Part shown: piece by piece, positions 29,933 through 31,082 of the stretch
Position numbering within the stretch: position 1 is the stretch's first letter
Layout of the letters: each line of letters opens with the position of its first letter
Source of the DNA: Candidatus Omnitrophota bacterium
GTDB lineage: Bacteria > Omnitrophota > Gorgyraeia > 2-01-FULL-45-10
DNA: 31,082 bases
Reading direction: 5' to 3'
Assembly (NCBI GenBank): GCA_028716065.1
Contig: JAQUQN010000006.1
Coordinates: 1-31,082 of the forward strand
Notes under the pieces: generated by a model
The model's input: only the letters and a program-made list of their open reading frames with translations
The model's database searches: none
Told to the model about the DNA's origin: nothing
Position numbers and translations under genes: made by a program

Positions 29933-30562
29933 ATGACTCGAATCAAAATATGCGGGATCACGAATAAGATCGATGCGCTGGCCGCAGCGGACCTGGGCGT
30001 GGACATGCTTGGTTTTGTTTTCTACAAGGGGTCTAAAAGGCATGTCGAGCCGAAGATGGCGAGAGATATCATAAACGAACTGCCGGTATCGGTCAAGCGG
30101 GTAGGCGTATTTGTGGACGAAAAAAGAGAGAAGGTGCTTGAGATCGCACAGGATGCATACCTTGACATGCTGCAGTTTCACGGCGACGAGACACCGGAAT
30201 ATTGCGGAAGTTTTTATACACAGGAGAAGCGATACAAGATAATCAAGGCATTCAGGATAAAGGATAAAGAGAGCCTGAAGCACGTGAATGATTATGACGT
30301 GGATTATTATCTGCTGGACACGTATAATGGCGATTCGATAGGCGGGAGCGGCGAAGTTTTCGACTGGAAGGTCCTGAGGGATTTCGAGTTTTTAAAACCC
30401 GTGATACTGGCAGGAGGCCTGACGCCCCTTAATATTTCGAAAGCGATAGACGAGATCCTGCCTTACGGTGTGGATGTCTCCACGGGGGTCGAAAGATCTC
30501 CGGGTAAAAAAGATCCGGAGCTGATGAAAAAATTCGTAGAAAAGGTAAGGAAGGTGGGTTGA
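29933..30562 (+). CDS. trpF: Phosphoribosylanthranilate isomerase
   Basis: The 209-residue barrel begins MTRIKICGITNKIDALAAADLGVDMLGFVFYKGSKRHVEP, with the catalytic Cys in the ICGI motif. It has VGVFVDE, LQFHGDETPEYC, YLLDTYNGDSIGGSGEVFDW (catalytic Asp in LLDT) and VILAGGLTPLNI, then VDVSTGVERSPGKKDPELMKKFV. It performs the Amadori rearrangement of PRA to CdRP. Its stop overlaps the trpB start by one nt (TGATG). Confidence 0.97.
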   Translation: MTRIKICGITNKIDALAAADLGVDMLGFVFYKGSKRHVEPKMARDIINELPVSVKRVGVFVDEKREKVLEIAQDAYLDMLQFHGDETPEYCGSFYTQEKRYKIIKAFRIKDKESLKHVNDYDVDYYLLDTYNGDSIGGSGEVFDWKVLRDFEFLKPVILAGGLTPLNISKAIDEILPYGVDVSTGVERSPGKKDPELMKKFVEKVRKVG

Positions 30563-31082
30563 TGTTGCCTGATAAAAAAGGTTATTACGATGGTTTCGGC
30601 GGCAAGTTCGTGCCGGAGACTTTGATGACGGCGCTGGCTGAGCTTGAAAAGGAGTATAAAAGGGCGAAGTTGGACAAGCGATTCAGAAAAGAACTGGACG
30701 ATGTCTTGAGAGAGTATGCCGGCAGGCCCACTCCATTATATTTCGCCAAACGACTGACCAAAGAGACGGGAAGGGCGAAGATTTACCTTAAACGCGAAGA
30801 CCTGCTTCATACGGGAGCCCACAAGATAAATAATACTTTGGCCCAGGCGCTTCTTGCAATTAGGATGGGGAAGAAGCGGATAATCGCCGAGACGGGGGCA
30901 GGCCAGCATGGTGTCGCGACGGCCACGGTAGCGGCCCTGTTCGGTTTAGAGTGCGAAATATTCATGGGTGATGAGGATATAAAAAGACAGGCGATAAATG
31001 TATTCAAGATGAAGCTGTTGGGCGCGAAGGTCACCCCTGTCCATAGCGGGTCGAAGACATTAAAAGATGCCATGAATGAGGC
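30562..31082 (+). CDS. trpB: Tryptophan synthase beta chain, 3'-partial
   Basis: The frame from ATG 30562 is open to the right edge: 173 codons of a protein normally near 400 residues. It shows FGGKFVPETLMTAL, RPTPLYFAKRLT, IYLKREDLLHTGAHKINN (PLP-binding Lys in HTGAHK), AETGAGQHGVATATVAALFGLECEIFMGDEDIKRQ and NVFKMKLLGAKV, all typical of TrpB1. It joins indole to serine; its partner trpA would be expected just beyond the window. Confidence 0.97.
   Translation, partial: MLPDKKGYYDGFGGKFVPETLMTALAELEKEYKRAKLDKRFRKELDDVLREYAGRPTPLYFAKRLTKETGRAKIYLKREDLLHTGAHKINNTLAQALLAIRMGKKRIIAETGAGQHGVATATVAALFGLECEIFMGDEDIKRQAINVFKMKLLGAKVTPVHSGSKTLKDAMNE

Overview
The window looks like a piece of chromosome from an uncultured bacterium. 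The best guess is Candidatus Omnitrophota (former OP3) or a close relative. The reasons are a multi-kilobase chimeric giant gene, abundant short tandem repeats inside and between genes, and a compact block of biosynthesis genes. This placement is by general resemblance only; no 16S rRNA or other decisive marker is present.

Layout. (1) Positions 1-13330 hold the 3' part of one giant open frame, at least 4,442 codons and open at the left edge. It strings together a PRTase-like domain, several class I SAM-methyltransferase domains (including CheR-like and PrmC-like ones), three GNAT domains, a HAD domain, a GHKL-type ATPase, a duplicated helical domain and an apparently complete malic enzyme. 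The domains are joined by low-complexity linkers containing GACCAWA heptanucleotide repeats. (2) Positions 13331-17473 are an accessory island: nested hairpins, two tiny hypothetical genes, an RHH/RelE-type toxin-antitoxin pair, a minus-strand pncC-thpR operon, a REP-associated tyrosine transposase (RAYT) flanked by copies of its probable REP palindrome, and an ORF6N-domain pseudogene. Three TGCAAT-N17-CGTC promoter-like motifs, each shaped like an ECF-sigma promoter, lie upstream of three of these genes. (3) Positions 17474-31082 are one tightly packed plus-strand cluster: recA-recX-alaS-hisD-hisB-hisH-hisA-hisF-hisI-trpE-trpG-trpD-trpC-trpF-trpB (trpB cut by the right edge). Most junctions overlap by 1-4 nt, so translational coupling is likely.

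How the genes work together. The third region encodes much of histidine synthesis (hisG, hisC and hisE are not in the window) and the tryptophan route from chorismate to the beta subunit of tryptophan synthase, placed behind recombination genes and alanyl-tRNA synthetase. Candidate promoters are visible for recA, for the toxin-antitoxin pair and for pncC-thpR.

The unifying oddity is a 7-nt periodicity. At least six different heptad sequence families (GACCAWA, GAGTTKK, GTACRGC, GGGCAAG/GTAAWGK, NNNNYCG, GATTACA/CAGATTT) occur as short arrays in linkers, in loops of housekeeping enzymes (AlaRS, HisH, ThpR) and in intergenic gaps. Their lengths fit the reading frame where they are coding.
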